A stretch of DNA of 64,000 bases from Tubulanus polymorphus (GCF_964204645.1 NC_134029.1:17254450-17318449); one strand, 5' to 3'; numbered from the stretch's first letter, positions 10,031-21,216 are shown. The notes: generated by a model from the letters alone, not told the origin. Numbers and translations are program-made.

Positions 10031-10310
10031 GGAAGGTGAAAAAAATAAAAAAACATATTCAATCAACAGAAACTAAAACTAAGAATATTAAATTGGATAA
10101 TGATTCTAAAATACATCAGAAAATAAAAAAAAACTGATAATATTCAACATGAAATAATTAAAACCAATAATGATAATAAATCACATGAAAATGCCTAATT
10201 AGCTATAACTTGTATAGGAATTGTTATAGGAGGAATATCATATTCTAAATTTTAAATTTCATAAGATAAAATTTATATTTCCATAAGATAAATGGATGTA
10301 GATGCAACAT
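10031..10310 (+). other. Right edge of fragment I
   Basis: Lys/Asn-rich degraded coding sequence ends in a short hydrophobic stretch (about 10200-10254, CIGIVIGGISYSKF). Then CCATAAGATAA precedes an ATG at 10292 that opens only about 20 codons before host-like sequence begins. This suggests that one more element gene started here and was cut off. Confidence 0.4.
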
Positions 10311-10562
10311 GTATGGTTACGTTTAAGATGTACGGTATAATAGTAATATGATAGGCCTATTGTATTTTATGAAACCATTCTCGACATGGTCGCAAAATAA
10401 AGCAGTTCGTCATCCAGAAATCATCCTGTGCCTTATACGTGTGTTATTATTTTGGATTGTTCTACCTGACTAGTTCCCGGCTAACACTCCAGACAAATTC
10501 AACGCTGTTACATAGAATTATTTCGATGACGCTTCCAAGTGCGATATATGAACCAGTTAGGT

Positions 10563-10595
10563 AGAAACCCGTTATCGCTGCAATGCAGCTATATT
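10563..10595 (+). repeat. Loop-variable hairpin motif, copy 3
   Basis: AGAAACCCGTTATCGCTGC, loop AAT, GCAGCTATATT. The stem is unchanged from the other copies. Confidence 0.8.
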
Positions 10596-12016
10596 ATTCA
10601 TATATCATTCATTAATATAACATCCACCACATGGCGGATCTAGGGCTGTAACATCGGAAAACATAAACTTTATTTTCACACTCTGTTAAACCCTCTAAAA
10701 ATGGAAAAGATAACCTGAAAAAAATTATTTTTTAATGAATTTTCAGGGCACTTGAAAATTCTAGGGGGATTTTAGATCCGCCCTGTACCCGGTAAACTAA
10801 AACCGCTTATGAGAAAAAAAATTGAAACCGCTTATCAGTAAAAAATTGAATAATCGGCAGCTATTTTACATACAGCTGCGAACATAAATTTAACCAGACA
10901 TTGTTATATGCTTGCGAGAGACAATGAGACAGCTGCTACTAGCTTTTTGACATTAAGGAACGACTACACCTGACCGAAGTGACCTCTTGGGCACATGGAA
11001 AATCAGTAGTATAGTCTGTATTGGTGATGTACACTTACTTCAGTCCGTCCAGCGCGAACCATTCAGTGTCATACCTGATAAACTCCTAATCTGTACCATA
11101 TGAATGTTTACTAGCCACAGTTAGTCCCGGCCAGCTGAACGTACGTTGAAATATTAAACGTCTGGTCGTCGTCGTTAGTTTTCCGGTTGTATTCCGACCC
11201 CAATACAATAGCAAAAAGAATTGGTTATTTCGACCCTGGTGTATCGTCTGGAGTTTCATTGAAATATATTGTTAATGTGTTATTGTCAAGGCGTCAATAA
11301 AACTTCAAGTTAGATTTCTTTTTATCTCTCATTGTACTATCATGGCGCGGGCGGGTGATCGCGTTCTTAACGATTTTTGGGGTAAAACTTATTGGGTGGT
11401 GATGAAAAATGAAGATATCTTTTCTGCTTTCTCACCCGTATGACGTCATGCACAGCAGCGCCACTGATTAATTCACGGCGAAATTAGTAAACTCGTCCGT
11501 ATCGATATCTTACATCTGGCTGAGATGTACTCTTACGAATCACACTCTTACGAATCAGGCAATACTTTGAAAGACGTTATTTCTAAATGTGTCTTGTCGC
11601 CGGCTCTTACTAAAGATAGTATTGAATAAAAGTTTTTACACCACAAACGGTTCATTAAATTGAGAGATTTGATAAGCTGCGTGAACACGAGGATTTCAGT
11701 ACCGTACTAAGTGTTCACACTTGGAAATTATTTGTGGCCTATTCTCAGCCAATTCAGTATCGTATTGAAATACCAGGCTTATGAACTGGAACAGAACCCG
11801 ATCTCAGTACGGCACTGAGCTGGCCGCGTATTTTTTATAGTGTGAACGCAGATTCGGCACTTTTTTATAGCATATTGTAGTATAGTATTATTGTAGTCCA
11901 CTACACTCAAACGGGAGGATGAGTGTCGTTTATTCACTTAATAGTCATCTGTTATGGGCTAGAATTATTGCGATGAAATCTTCGTACGCTTCCCAGTTCG
12001 ACATCACCAATTAGGC
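10596..12016. other. Non-coding, no gene recognised
   Basis: Mixed sequence between two copies of the hairpin motif. I see no coding signal, RNA gene or further repeat apart from the left inverted repeat at 10798. Confidence 0.4.
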
Positions 12017-12049
12017 AGAAACCCGTTATCGCTGCTGTGCAGCTATATT
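12017..12049 (+). repeat. Loop-variable hairpin motif, copy 4
   Basis: AGAAACCCGTTATCGCTGC, loop TGT, GCAGCTATATT. The stem is unchanged. Confidence 0.8.
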
Positions 12050-12239
12050 TTCAAATTTTGTTTTGAAGTTCACTCCAATGAGTCCGTTAATAAACACAAC
12101 AATTATACTGTGTTTGTTTGAGACAGTAAAGCTCAGTACCGGCGAAGGATCACTCCGAATGTCAAGTGTGAGTCCATCATATGGATAGGAGTGCGTTATA
12201 TACTTGTATTTAGTAAATACCTCGTGCATTTGACAATGA

Positions 12240-12870
12240 TCGGTAAGTACTGTAGAAATATAGAGTATTGATAAATGGTTGAAGCCCGCAGCCGAATAAA
12301 GTAATATATTCTTTTAATTTGATACCTCGTCGAGACAACAGCTTTTCTTCGCTACATCTCTTCGGCGTTTTTTGTTTAGGCCTACGACTCCCCTGTACTC
12401 TTATGATTTATCCTACTAAATAAACGGTAAATTTGGTAAAGAGGTATTGTTAAACTAACTGCTTGAAGGCCGCTGCCAAATAACTGGTAGTAATAAATTA
12501 ATTTGTACTTGATTTGAATCTCATGATGAGGAGCAACTCGCAGCTGATCCCCGAAACGACAATGTAGAGAAACACGTCGAATCGTCGATGTGTACGGCTC
12601 GACAGTGCTTTAAGATCTAAAATAGTAAATGTCCTGTGTATCGGTAATATGATTTGATGAGGAAAATGGGCTATTGTTAAAATTAGTTTTTAAAGACCAC
12701 GGCTGGATGTGGAATCTTTGGGTAATAAATTGGTCAATTTATGCTTGAATTGATAATCGACGTGACAAGAAACCTGCGGTAGATTTCGGAGAGAAGACTT
12801 AGAAAAACATGTCGACTCTTTGAGAACTTTTTCGATTTTTATGGCCCCGACAGTGCTTTTGACGGAAAAT
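12240..12870 (+). repeat. Diverged tandem repeat, about three units of 215-250 bp
   Basis: Units share an order of motifs: GGTTGAAGCCCGCAGCC or CTTGAAGGCCGCTGCC, then AATAA, then TTGAAT or TTGATTTGAATC, a GA-rich centre and CGACAGTGCTTT (about 12603 and 12850). Divergence is high, so unit borders are approximate. Confidence 0.4.
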
Positions 12871-13171
12871 CTCGGAACGCTCTCGAATACCTAATTATTA
12901 AAATATGTTTTAAAATTTCAGATGACGGAACCGATTTCTATTTTGTAAGCCGCTTATTTTATTCACTCATAAGCGGTTTAGCATAGTATTAAATCATCAT
13001 GCTCGATTATATATTGCCGTGAGTTTACGAAATTTGTCAACTATTGGTTATCGTCTACAACAAGCCGAAAAACTAGGTACGTAAGTGACCGTATTCATAA
13101 AACCTCGCTAAGTATGTTTCTTGCTAAGTTCCTTACTTCCAATAGTTTGGCTACGTAGTTAGCAACCAGCT

Positions 13172-13660
13172 AAACACATTTTTAGCCCACTTGGAACTTT
13201 AGTCCCAGCGGGCTATTGCGTTCACTTTTCGTCCGTCGTCCGTCCGTTCAAGATGGCAGCCATTGTTGTTATCCAAAATCAGCACTTTTTTTTACATTTT
13301 CGAAGTTTTCGAGGGAAATTTTGAAGACGCTTTGATCATTCATATATATTTGTATCCCCCAAGGGCCCATCAGTATGTGAAAAATTGGGTCGATCGGACT
13401 CAAATGGCTGTCGTCCTGTGACATTTTTTGTGCCCAAAAATGTCAATTTTGGCCTGAATTCTGAGTCCTGTAGCTTCCTATTGGTTTGCCATTTTTCATT
13501 GCAATTTGTGGTGGGTATGGCTTTGGAAAGGGGTGTTTTATACCCGAGACAGGTATATTTGATCAGGCAATTATGACACCATTGGCGGCCATCTTGGTGT
13601 CATCAGTACTCTTTCGTAGGTGGAAAAAAGTTTTGTTCCACATTACGTTGATACCTATGA
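13172..13660 (+). repeat. Dispersed repeat head region
   Basis: Starts with GCCCACTTGGAACTTTAGTC and a CGTCCGTCGTCCGTCCG low-complexity stretch, a type of repeat head frequent in marine invertebrate genomes. It passes directly into the tandem units from 13661, suggesting one composite repeat. No coding sequence. Confidence 0.5.
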
Positions 13661-14270
13661 TCGTGGTGTGGTATCAAGGTCATTGGTTTTTGCATATGGC
13701 CACCAAGTGGCGTTGAACAATGTAATAACTTGGTATTTCTTTATTATATTCTTACCTACGTATGCATATTTTGCTACCACAATCAATTGGAAAGTTGTAG
13801 CTCATGACATGGTCTATGATCGTGGTGGAGTATCAAGGTCATTGGTTTTTGCATATGGCCACCAAGTGGCGTTGAACAATGTAATAACTTGGTATTTCTT
13901 TATCATATTACCACAATCAATTGAAAAGTTGTAGCTCAAGACATGCTCTATGATTGTGGCGAGTTACAAGGACACTAGTTATTCTATATAGCCACTAGGG
14001 GGCGTTGAATAGTAGAATAACTTATTGTTAATAATAATTTCCTTATTATATTGGTACCTAGGCATATTTTGTTACCAAGATCATTTGCAAAGTTGTAGCT
14101 AATGACGCGTTCTATGATTATGATGAGTTTCAAGGTCATTGGGCTTTGCATATGGTCACCAGGGGGCATTGAGTAGTAGAAAAACTTAGTATTTCCATAT
14201 CATATTGGTAACTAGGCATATTTTGTTACCACAATAAATTACAAAATTGTAGCTGCTGGCATGGTGTCCC
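13661..14270 (+). repeat. Four tandem units of about 136-163 bp
   Basis: Units start near 13661, 13820, 13956 and 14119. Shared blocks are CAAGGTCATTGG, TTTGCATATGGCCACC, AGTGGCGTTGA, TAATAACTTGGTATTTC, GGCATATTTTG and AAAGTTGTAGCT. The first two units are close (about 90 percent by eye), the last two more diverged. Confidence 0.8.
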
Positions 14271-14489
14271 TGGCCCCTAGTTTGAGAATAGGGGAGCTAG
14301 TTCATCGGTTGTTTGGTGTTCAAATCGTCGATTCTGAATTCAAAGCCGATTGAAATTCGTTGTTTCAGAGCAACGTATAAGATACAAAAATTATTTTGAT
14401 TCCAAGACAAATGCCGAAATTAATGCATCGTAACGCAGGCTATATACTTATAATATATGATTATTTATTTGATTTTCTTTGATTTTCAG

Positions 14490-15354
14490 AATGTACAAAA
14501 CACTGTTTATTGCCTAGGCCTTGTTTCTGGTCATCGGAGCTATTGCCACAAAAGGTAATTTATTCGTTCCATTAAATACAATTAAATTCAATTTATTTTG
14601 ACTCCATATGAGCTTATGGCATATAATGATAATGTATTATTATTATCATTATTATTATTATTATTAATGTATTTATAGTGCCTGTATCCACTAAAAATGT
14701 GATCAAAGACACTGTAATAAAGTGTATAGTGTAATAGCAGTTTAATACCACGAAAACGAGTCATCCATATTCGGTTCTTAGACAATGGATCATAGATATT
14801 TGCGTAGAAGCATCCGTTAAATCAATGAATTTCAATTTTGTACGTTGCCAATAATACTTTAGGGTGAACTTTTCCCTTAATGCAATGTGCAGCTGATAGT
14901 CGAAAAGTATATGACATCCATCGCCGATTCTACTGCAAACTGAGCAATTCAATAATCTAATTAGGTTTACTGGAATAAAATCGGTTTGTGACACTATTTG
15001 TTCAAACCGACATATTATTTGTCAAACCCTAAACGGTCTGAATAAACCAGCGCAACAATTTCAGTAGGATGCTAGTAAACAGATAGAAGTCGTCAAGCGC
15101 CATGTTACTGAACAGAAAATCTATATCGCGCCGGTAACGAAGGCCCCTATATCAAGTGTACCGAAACCTAATCGCCCAAGAGATTTGGCTAATTTACATA
15201 TCACATATTTTATGTTTTTCAGGACTTAAGCTTCAAAAGAGAAACCTGCCATGTCACTGGTCCTATTAAACATGGACTCTACTGGCTGATCGAGGGCCAA
15301 GGACCTTCGAGTGGATGTTGCAGAATGTTGATGGGCAAATGTTGTCCGATTTAA
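14490..15354 (+). pseudogene. Relic of a small secreted cysteine-rich peptide gene (two exons)
   Basis: Exon 1 (14490-14554) follows TTTTCAG, starts with ATG 14491 and encodes a signal-peptide-like run, charged at the N terminus (MYKTLFIA) and then hydrophobic (ALFLVIGAIAT), interrupted by a TAG at 14515-14517; donor AAAG|GTAATT. Exon 2 (15223-15354) follows GTTTTTCAG and encodes a short chain with a Lys-Arg pair, then one Cys and two Cys-Cys pairs before a TAA at 15352-15354. The exon phases disagree by one base, so with the TAG there are two lesions. Secreted peptide hormone, defence or venom-type peptides share this build; nothing in the sequence decides between them. No family recognised. 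Confidence 0.4.
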
Positions 15355-16188
15355 TATCCCAATACAGATCGACGCTTCCTTTTTGACTGATAATTCGCGT
15401 ACCAGTTCGACTAAAAATGGTCTAACAAAACTTAAAACGCATGCGAATGCTTCTTTTTTTCATCTGGGATATTGGATGTCATGGTCTTTGACAGACGATA
15501 TAACTGGTACATTTACGTCATCACAATACCTTACAAATTACTTTCGATATGATTCGAATTCCTGTAGTTCTTTGACGCTACAAAACATGACATACACTAT
15601 GCGACACGTACGTATAAACAGGTTAAACAGATTCTGCAGCGGCAAGAACCTCGCATGATGGGCTGACATCGGCAGTGACCACGACCTTGTTACGACTGCA
15701 CCGGCCCTTTCGCGGCCTGTTTTTGCACCATTTTGACTGCACTGTTTGTTCAACCAATTTACAAGACCTAATAGACGATCATACTTTGTGGGATCACTTG
15801 TGTTGTTCACATGCGTCATACATCCGTCAAGATATAACCCCTTGGAGCCCAACGCATATACGACACACAGGGAAGCACAGAAACGCGGAAACATGTGCCT
15901 TGCCTGCGGTAATGATCAGATCACACCTGAAATATTATAGAAAACTTTTCATGCGAATCCACGAATGGCGGTCGCCACCCTAGCTTTATTGCTATGTAAA
16001 TTGATAGTTTGTACGAGATGTTGAAATTCAAATCGATTGAAAACTTACAGAATTATATCACGATAGAATTTCGTCCAGCCGCTAGAACTTATATTAGGCG
16101 TCGATGGTGAAAATGTTTCTAGCCGCATTTGCCAAATTCAATTCAATAAATAAACTTGATTCGATTTTCCCGAGTAAGAGAGACCCAT
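15355..16188. other. Non-coding, possible 3' region of the peptide relic
   Basis: Short overlapping open frames on both strands between 15380 and 15980 look like chance frames. AATAAATAAA at about 16146 could be the polyadenylation signal of the upstream relic. No gene recognised. Confidence 0.35.
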
Positions 16189-16229
16189 AAATCAATCCCA
16201 CACACGATCATCGTGTGTGGGATTGATTT
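16189..16229. repeat. Perfect 41-bp palindrome (20-bp arms, 1-nt centre)
   Basis: AAATCAATCCCACACACGAT, a single C, then its exact reverse complement. It lies 79 bp before the ATG of the GPCR relic at 16308 and just after an AATAAATAAA. Could be a miniature palindromic insertion or a recently formed inverted duplication. Confidence 0.9.
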
Positions 16230-16307
16230 CATATTGAAACGTTCAACAAAATCCGAGGTAAAAAATAATGCAGCGACGTTTGACGCAGAAACAGAAGGGG
16301 ATGCGAG

Positions 16308-17417
16308 ATGGTGAACGATAATACTTCACTAACAATTAGGTCATGTCCAGAACCAAAGCTCGTATGGAACTACGTTCGATACCACGCGAAGGTCTACGGT
16401 ATGGTTCCACTTTGCATTATCGGCATAGCTCTGAACGCGATCACCATCGTTATATTGGGTCGTCTGCGTAGGGGGCGCACCGTTCCGTTAACGCGCGGTG
16501 GAGCCTGGCTATCGTCAAGATAAACAAGCTGCCTTTAGAAACGCTGAGATACATAGCATTTCACATCGTCTACGGTCGTTACGTGTTTTGCCAACATCCT
16601 CGCCAGATGTTTCCGCGCATGTGCCATGCGTTACGGATATACCAAACGACACCCTTCTCTTCACGCGTAACTGGGTGACTGTTTTAATTCAAATCGTGCG
16701 CTTATTCATCATAGTTTTCCCATTGATAGCTCAGATTGTGATCATACCGCGCCGTATGATTGTATTTTGTGCATCGATGTATTTTTGACGTACAATATTT
16801 GTGAATGGTCGATCCATATGCCAATATACATGTACATTACCAACGGGTGCATTAGCCTGGACAAAACGATACCGACAAAAATTATTACGGCAATCGCAAA
16901 ATATTCTTCACTGTAGTACCCATCGTGCTGACCGCGACGTCGAATACGATCTTGTTAATTTGGCTCGCTGTTGATAGGAGGTCATTTATTAGGGTTTTCT
17001 GTTACTTCACAGAAAACCCTATTGAGATTCGCGTGTTTCTTGTTAGGGTTTATGCTGCCTTCGCAGAAACCCTATTGTAATTCTACTGATTATTATTAGG
17101 ATTTCTGCTGCCTTCGCAGAAACCCTATTGTATTCCTGCTGATTATTATTAGGGTTTCTGCTGCTTTCGCAGAAACCCTATTGTACTTCTGTTGATTGGG
17201 TTTTCTGTTTCTTCACAGAAAACCCTATTGAAATTCGCGTGATTATTATTTTTTTTTTCCCTTTTCCACATAGTTTTTGTTAAAAGAGTAAAGGCTTCCT
17301 TACCTTACCGCTGTCGCCGATACAATCCGTATGATGTCCTTCAGCTCACTTCAATCTCCAAATACTGCATGGGAATTTTGATAAATCCACGTTATAAAGG
17401 CACTGTCGAGCCGTAAA
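16308..17417 (+). pseudogene. GPCR pseudogene split by a hairpin array
   Basis: The start (16308) encodes a GPCR-type outside tail with an NTS glycosylation site and helix 1 (VPLCIIGIALNAITIVILG). A frameshift near 16500 precedes a helix 3-4 region (RNWVTVLIQIVRLFIIVFPL, about 16668) where the usual DR.. is replaced, and further frameshifts follow. Sequence from 16980 to 17250 is a non-coding array of hairpins. After it, 17300-17417 reads as a receptor C terminus (ISKYCMGILINPRYKG). The family resembles the receptors at 600 and 56115 in type, not closely in sequence. Clearly non-functional. Confidence 0.6.
16991..17225. repeat. Array of five tandem hairpins
   Basis: Five units at 16991-17020, 17045-17073, 17098-17126, 17151-17179 and 17197-17225, spaced 46-54 bp. 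Units 1 and 5 pair AGGGTTTTCTGT with ACAGAAAACCCT around TACTTC or TTCTTC. Units 2-4 pair AGGGTTTCTGC with GCAGAAACCCT around TGCCTTC or TGCTTTC. Units 2 and 3 have one mismatch each. Units are joined by ATTG and AT-rich spacers with TGATTATTATT. The stem shares AGAAACCC with the dispersed hairpin motif found elsewhere in the window. Confidence 0.92.
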
Positions 17418-17847
17418 CATCGGAAATTTGGCTCCATTCAATTAGTAGCCATGTTGTGTTTTCTTACCGATATTTCTCTCTTCTTTTCAAGGAAGAGCTA
17501 TCGAATTATTCCCTCTCTTCTCCACAATCAATTTCAAAGTCAATTTTATGAATTTATTGCTCAGCGGGTCCGAGTCCAAGAGTTTACGAGTCCGGCGTTC
17601 GCGTGTCTGACAGGTTTACGGGCATTTGTTTGTTACCTCTTTAATATTTTTGATTTCTTGTTATTCCGGTTATTTTATTTAAGTATATTGCTGATCAGTT
17701 CATGTAACCAAAAGCGTCAATAAACAGACTTTGAATTGATCAAGTTTAAATCAAGGTCGTTAAGTCGCGGAAGGCTACTAGAATTACGTTCGTCTTCGTC
17801 TTCGTCTCAGAGAGAAAACAAACGACAGAAAAGTATCAGGTGATTAT
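17246..17847. other. GPCR relic tail and non-coding sequence
   Basis: Holds the last piece of the GPCR relic (to 17417) and then non-coding sequence. A frame at 17451-17723 encodes a hydrophobic, low-complexity chain without recognisable features and is probably chance. Confidence 0.35.
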
Positions 17848-19052
17848 CAGGGCTGCCAACCCTCCCGAATTATTCGGAATCCTCCCGATTTGCGTGAAGA
17901 AATTCCGACGATACGATCGGGTATACAAAATTCCGACTTTTTTTTTCTTTTTCGGCGATGTCCGATTTTCCACCCGCCAGCGCGTTGTAACACAATATGA
18001 TGATTTGGTAGAACAGAATTGAATAGGTGGGGAATTTATATGCACGCCCGCGGTGGATGAGTGCGTGGCTATATACTGTGTACGTGGGTCAGGCGATAAA
18101 CAGCGCTTACTAGCGCGCGCGTGCGTGCGTGTGTGTGTATGAGAGTAGCTGTGTTATTGATTTTATCTACGCATGGCGTACGATTATTTCGTAGTAGGAG
18201 AGCAGCTTTTTAATTTGTTTCAAGAATAAAAATAAAGTTCATTCGTTTTAAAATACGTTGTTTTCAATCATTTTTGTGAAAATATTATGACATGTGGCAA
18301 AATGTGATTGTTATTGTCAAATTGCTCCGCATCGTTTCGGAGAAGAATCGGTTTACTGCGGTAATTAGCTCGTTTTCGCAGCGCGATTAGCATTCGAAGA
18401 TCCGGGTTAGATTTCAACGTGTGGACTCTTTGAAATGTTTCGGTAAGCAATTGCTTTGCTAGTTTGAACCTTAATGTTGTCACTCTTGTGTTAGTTTGAT
18501 TTAAAAAGATAATTTAAGATGCTTTTGAGCAGTGCATCTCAAAGTAAACTTTTAGTTCGCATATTTGGCTGATGGCAGCACCATCGAGTAGCATGTAGAT
18601 TTAGAGACTTTTTACTGTTTGTATCTTTCAGTTCTGTACGTGGAGTCTCTCTTGGACAGTATCATGGAATTGATGCTGGAAATGGATATATTCGCATGAC
18701 AGCTGTATAGTGTTATGTAATTCGTTTGACAATTTATGCCAGTTTTATGTTCTTATTTTTAGTCTATTGTATATTTTTGATAAACACAGTTTATTTTTTT
18801 CTTTCATAAAATAATAAAGAAAAAATACATTCTGTAGAATTTGCTGATTTTTTATTTTGCTAATAATTCCATATTTTCATATCCAGCTTTCATATATTAC
18901 ACGTGAAAGGTATTCCTAATTGAAAGCAAAATATTCCTACTTGGAAAAGTCACAATTTCTTCGGTTTCGATATATTCCTATTGAAACCTTCAATATTCCT
19001 AATTAATCTGCCATTCATCCCTAAATGGAATTTTGAAAGGTTGGCAGCCCTG
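17848..19052. mobile_element. hAT-like non-autonomous DNA transposon
   Basis: Terminal inverted repeats CAGGGCTGCCAACC (17848-17861) and GGTTGGCAGCCCTG (19039-19052) are perfect over 14 bp. They are flanked directly by GATTAT on both sides (17842-17847 and 19053-19058), a 6-bp target duplication. CAGGG termini are typical of hAT elements; most hATs make 8-bp duplications, but 5- and 6-bp groups are known. The interior has a GT-rich microsatellite near 18113 and repeated TATTCCTA near the right end, and no transposase. Confidence 0.8.
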
Positions 19053-19228
19053 GATTATCGATAGCCTACAACGGTACACACAGTTGACAAACAGTGTTAG
19101 GCCTGTGCCGGTTGGTGCGTACTGGGACTAAATATACTGGTTGGTCAGTTGGTTCGGTTGTGAAGTGTGGAAGCTAAGATTATAAGAAAGCCTACCGGTA
19201 TTTATTTGTCTATAGGCCTATTATATAA

Positions 19229-19440
19229 AGCCAATACCATTTTAAGTACGTAGTTGTTAACCGCACGTGACTGTACGGTGATCTCCACAGGTTAACCGCG
19301 TACGTGAGGTCCCTACTAAGTCTATAATGCCATACGTGAGTTCCTAGTAGCCAATACCATTTTAAGTACGAAATTGTAACGCGTACGTGACTGTACGGTG
19401 ATATCCACAGGTTAACCGTACGTGAGTTCCCTACTTACGC
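19229..19440 (+). repeat. Tandem repeat, two copies of a 122-bp unit
   Basis: CCAATACCATTTTAAGTACG starts copies at 19229 and 19351. Both contain GACTGTACGGTGAT.TCCACAGGTTAACCG and end with TACGTGAGTTCC or TACGTGAGGTCC. A reversed partial copy of the GTACAGTCACGTAC block lies near 19630. Confidence 0.85.
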
Positions 19441-19504
19441 CGTTTGGGTTTGGGTTAGGTGAGGCTAGGCTATTTGTAAATCAAATTTCATCCATCCACC
19501 AGTT

Positions 19505-19575
19505 ACGTTCTGTGGCACAGTGGGTAAATCACTGGACTACTACTGGTTTTTTTTTCGTTTGGTTTCGAATCCCAA
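19505..19575 (+). repeat. tRNA-related SINE-like segment
   Basis: TGGCACAGTGGG (19513-19524) matches the pol III A-box pattern, and GGTTTCGAATCCC (19561-19573) is a B-box with one extra T. The 37 bp between, with a long T run, cannot fold as an anticodon arm, so it is not a tRNA gene. Fits the head of a tRNA-derived SINE or a tRNA pseudogene. Confidence 0.4.
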
Positions 19576-20883
19576 TATTGCAAGTCTGAGCGTCAACGTA
19601 CTCACATATGGCTAACCTGTAGAAAACACCGTACAGTCACGTACAGGTAACAACAGCGTTTTAAGTATTAAGTGAGTACGACAAGCCTACCATGCCTATG
19701 TACTACAAACACAACATTTTCCCTCTCGTCGGCCCTACAGTGATGTTACTATAACTGGTGCCATTATAATATGGATAGGATTTGGTCAGGACTAGCCTAA
19801 AGTCTAATTCAGTCTATGTACTAATTCACTCGATAGGCCTATTTTTAAAACAATACAGTGAAATATTCACACGCAGAAAGGCTAATTGATTTGAGCCATG
19901 TGATTAAGTTTGGCCAGGCCTTCTCTGACCTGCTGACATTATTAGTCAAACAAAAACGTTCATGTGGTCACGGCTTGTATACCAGAAATCATTGTAGGCC
20001 TGTACATTTTGCTGTTCGTAGGTTTGGTATACCGATTTCTCCATTCTGACTGATAAGTGTACGGTACAGCTGTACGCATTATACAATTGTTTCAATGGGA
20101 TTAGGGCCTATTGATTGGGCTTATTATTTCCTGCTTTAGAATACTGAAATAAACCTAATGTTCATTCAAATATCCAACATCGTTGAAAGTTTGATTACTG
20201 TATACATGTACTGTAGGTTTTCATGTTGTATGAATATTTTGCAGTTCAAATGGGTATGATGCTGATTCCAATGTCAAACGCATGAAGTTAGATGGTCAAG
20301 GACCGTCCACACCAAGATATCTCTCTTCGACCGATGTTGTACCATAGAAGATCTTATTCTTTTAACTCAGGGAAAGTGATTCAACACGATCGACATAACA
20401 CTGGAATAGGTTTGCAGTATCTAACGGTTCATTTCATTTAGTCCTATGTACTTTTTAGCCAATTTGGATTTGATTGTAATTGAAACTCTGGAACTGTTAA
20501 CAAAAGACAAGTTGAAAAAACACAAGTTATGCTTGATTCTCATGTTCAAATTTAATTCAAATTCAAATTTATTTTATTACATCATATTTACAAAGCATAT
20601 CATTGGTTCATACAGTAATAGAAATTAGGACAGAACAAATATTATTACAGAATTTCCCAAAAGGCAATGAATTTCTATAACTAAATGAACATTATTTTTC
20701 TAATAACTCGGAACAAGAGTGACTCTCCTGTTTATTAGGAAACACACGCAACTAGTGGAATAGGTTTGATTTACACACATGTTGCAGGTATCAATTGTTT
20801 ATCACTATAATATTTGTAATCCATAAAAGCCAAAATCAACATCAGCCGGAAACCCAGACCAGATCAATTCATAATTTATTGAT
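19576..20883. other. Non-coding, no gene recognised
   Basis: No coding signal. A TTCAAATTCAAATTTATTT stretch near 20552 resembles the reverse-strand tail of a LINE or SINE. Frequent TAGGCCTA-type tetramers are seen, as elsewhere in the window's host-like parts. Confidence 0.35.
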
Positions 20884-20918
20884 TGAATCTACACTACAAT
20901 ATATGTAGTGTAGATTCA
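20884..20918. repeat. Perfect palindrome, 15-bp arms, 5-nt centre
   Basis: TGAATCTACACTACA, ATATA, and the exact reverse complement of the first arm. Isolated; no gene starts nearby. Confidence 0.85.
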
Positions 20919-20984
20919 TTAACTTCTTAAATCTATTCTAAATCATAGTACGTTCTTATCTGTAAATTCACTCAATCTATCGAC

Positions 20985-21216
20985 CGGTTCCTGAACTTCG
21001 CTGAAAAAGCTGAATCACTGAAACGCTGAAACGCTGAAATAAAAACGCTTAAATTTCAGGGAATTTCCGAAAAACGCCGAAATTTCAGGGAGTTCCCGAA
21101 AAACGCTGAAATCGTCCTAGGTACCGACAATACACGTTTTGAAATATTTTCCGGGCCGGTGTCCGCTGCCGAGCTCTGAACCGTGTTTTAGTCTCTACCT
21201 TCGGTTACAGAGACAA
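20985..21216 (+). repeat. Left member of a long inverted repeat pair
   Basis: About 230 bp with internal near-tandem blocks (GAAATTTCAGGGAATTTCCG and GAAAAACGC). It matches 29213-29457 in inverted orientation at about 90 percent by eye, from GGTTCCTGAACTTCGCTGAA through TACCGACAATACACGTTTTG to CTACCTTCGGTTACAGAGAC. Confidence 0.85.

Larger units (their letters stand above)
5371..10310 (+). mobile_element. AT-rich virus-like element, fragment I
   Basis: A block of about 4.9 kb, visibly much richer in A+T than its flanks, holding at least nine closely packed plus-strand genes or gene remnants. The polymerase tail (5718-6160) and the next gene (6191 on) match 63440-64000, so this is a second copy of the element at 59.6-64 kb. 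Several genes are still open (7438-8379), others carry stops and frameshifts, which marks it as an endogenous fossil. Most starts follow TAAATAA or a similar motif. No integrase, packaging ATPase or protease is recognisable. Right limit is set by the return to host-like composition after 10310. Confidence 0.7.
10798..12982. mobile_element. Possible DNA transposon bounded by a 16-bp inverted repeat
   Basis: AAACCGCTTATGAG near 10800 faces CTCATAAGCGGTTT at 12966-12981. On each side a second partial copy of the same motif lies just inside (ACCGCTTATCAG at about 10828; GCCGCTTATTTT at about 12952). The 2.2 kb between holds no recognisable transposase. Target duplication is unclear, so this is only a candidate. 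Confidence 0.35.

Noticed and set aside
5371-10310. Firm assignment to Polinton/Maverick
   Set aside because: No integrase, packaging ATPase or protease was found in any of the three fragments, so the name would go beyond the evidence.
14490-15354. Calling the cysteine-rich peptide relic a toxin
   Set aside because: Cysteine pairs and a signal peptide are also found in hormones and defence peptides; nothing specific points to a toxin.
15538-15983. Overlapping open frames of about 100 codons on both strands
   Set aside because: No motifs, no splice sites, both strands open to the same degree; most likely chance.
16991-17225. CRISPR-like array of repeats
   Set aside because: The repeats are hairpins in an animal genome, spacers are near-identical AT-rich strings, and there are no cas genes.
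19505-19575. Functional tRNA gene
   Set aside because: A- and B-box-like motifs exist but a T-run replaces the anticodon arm and no acceptor stem can be formed.
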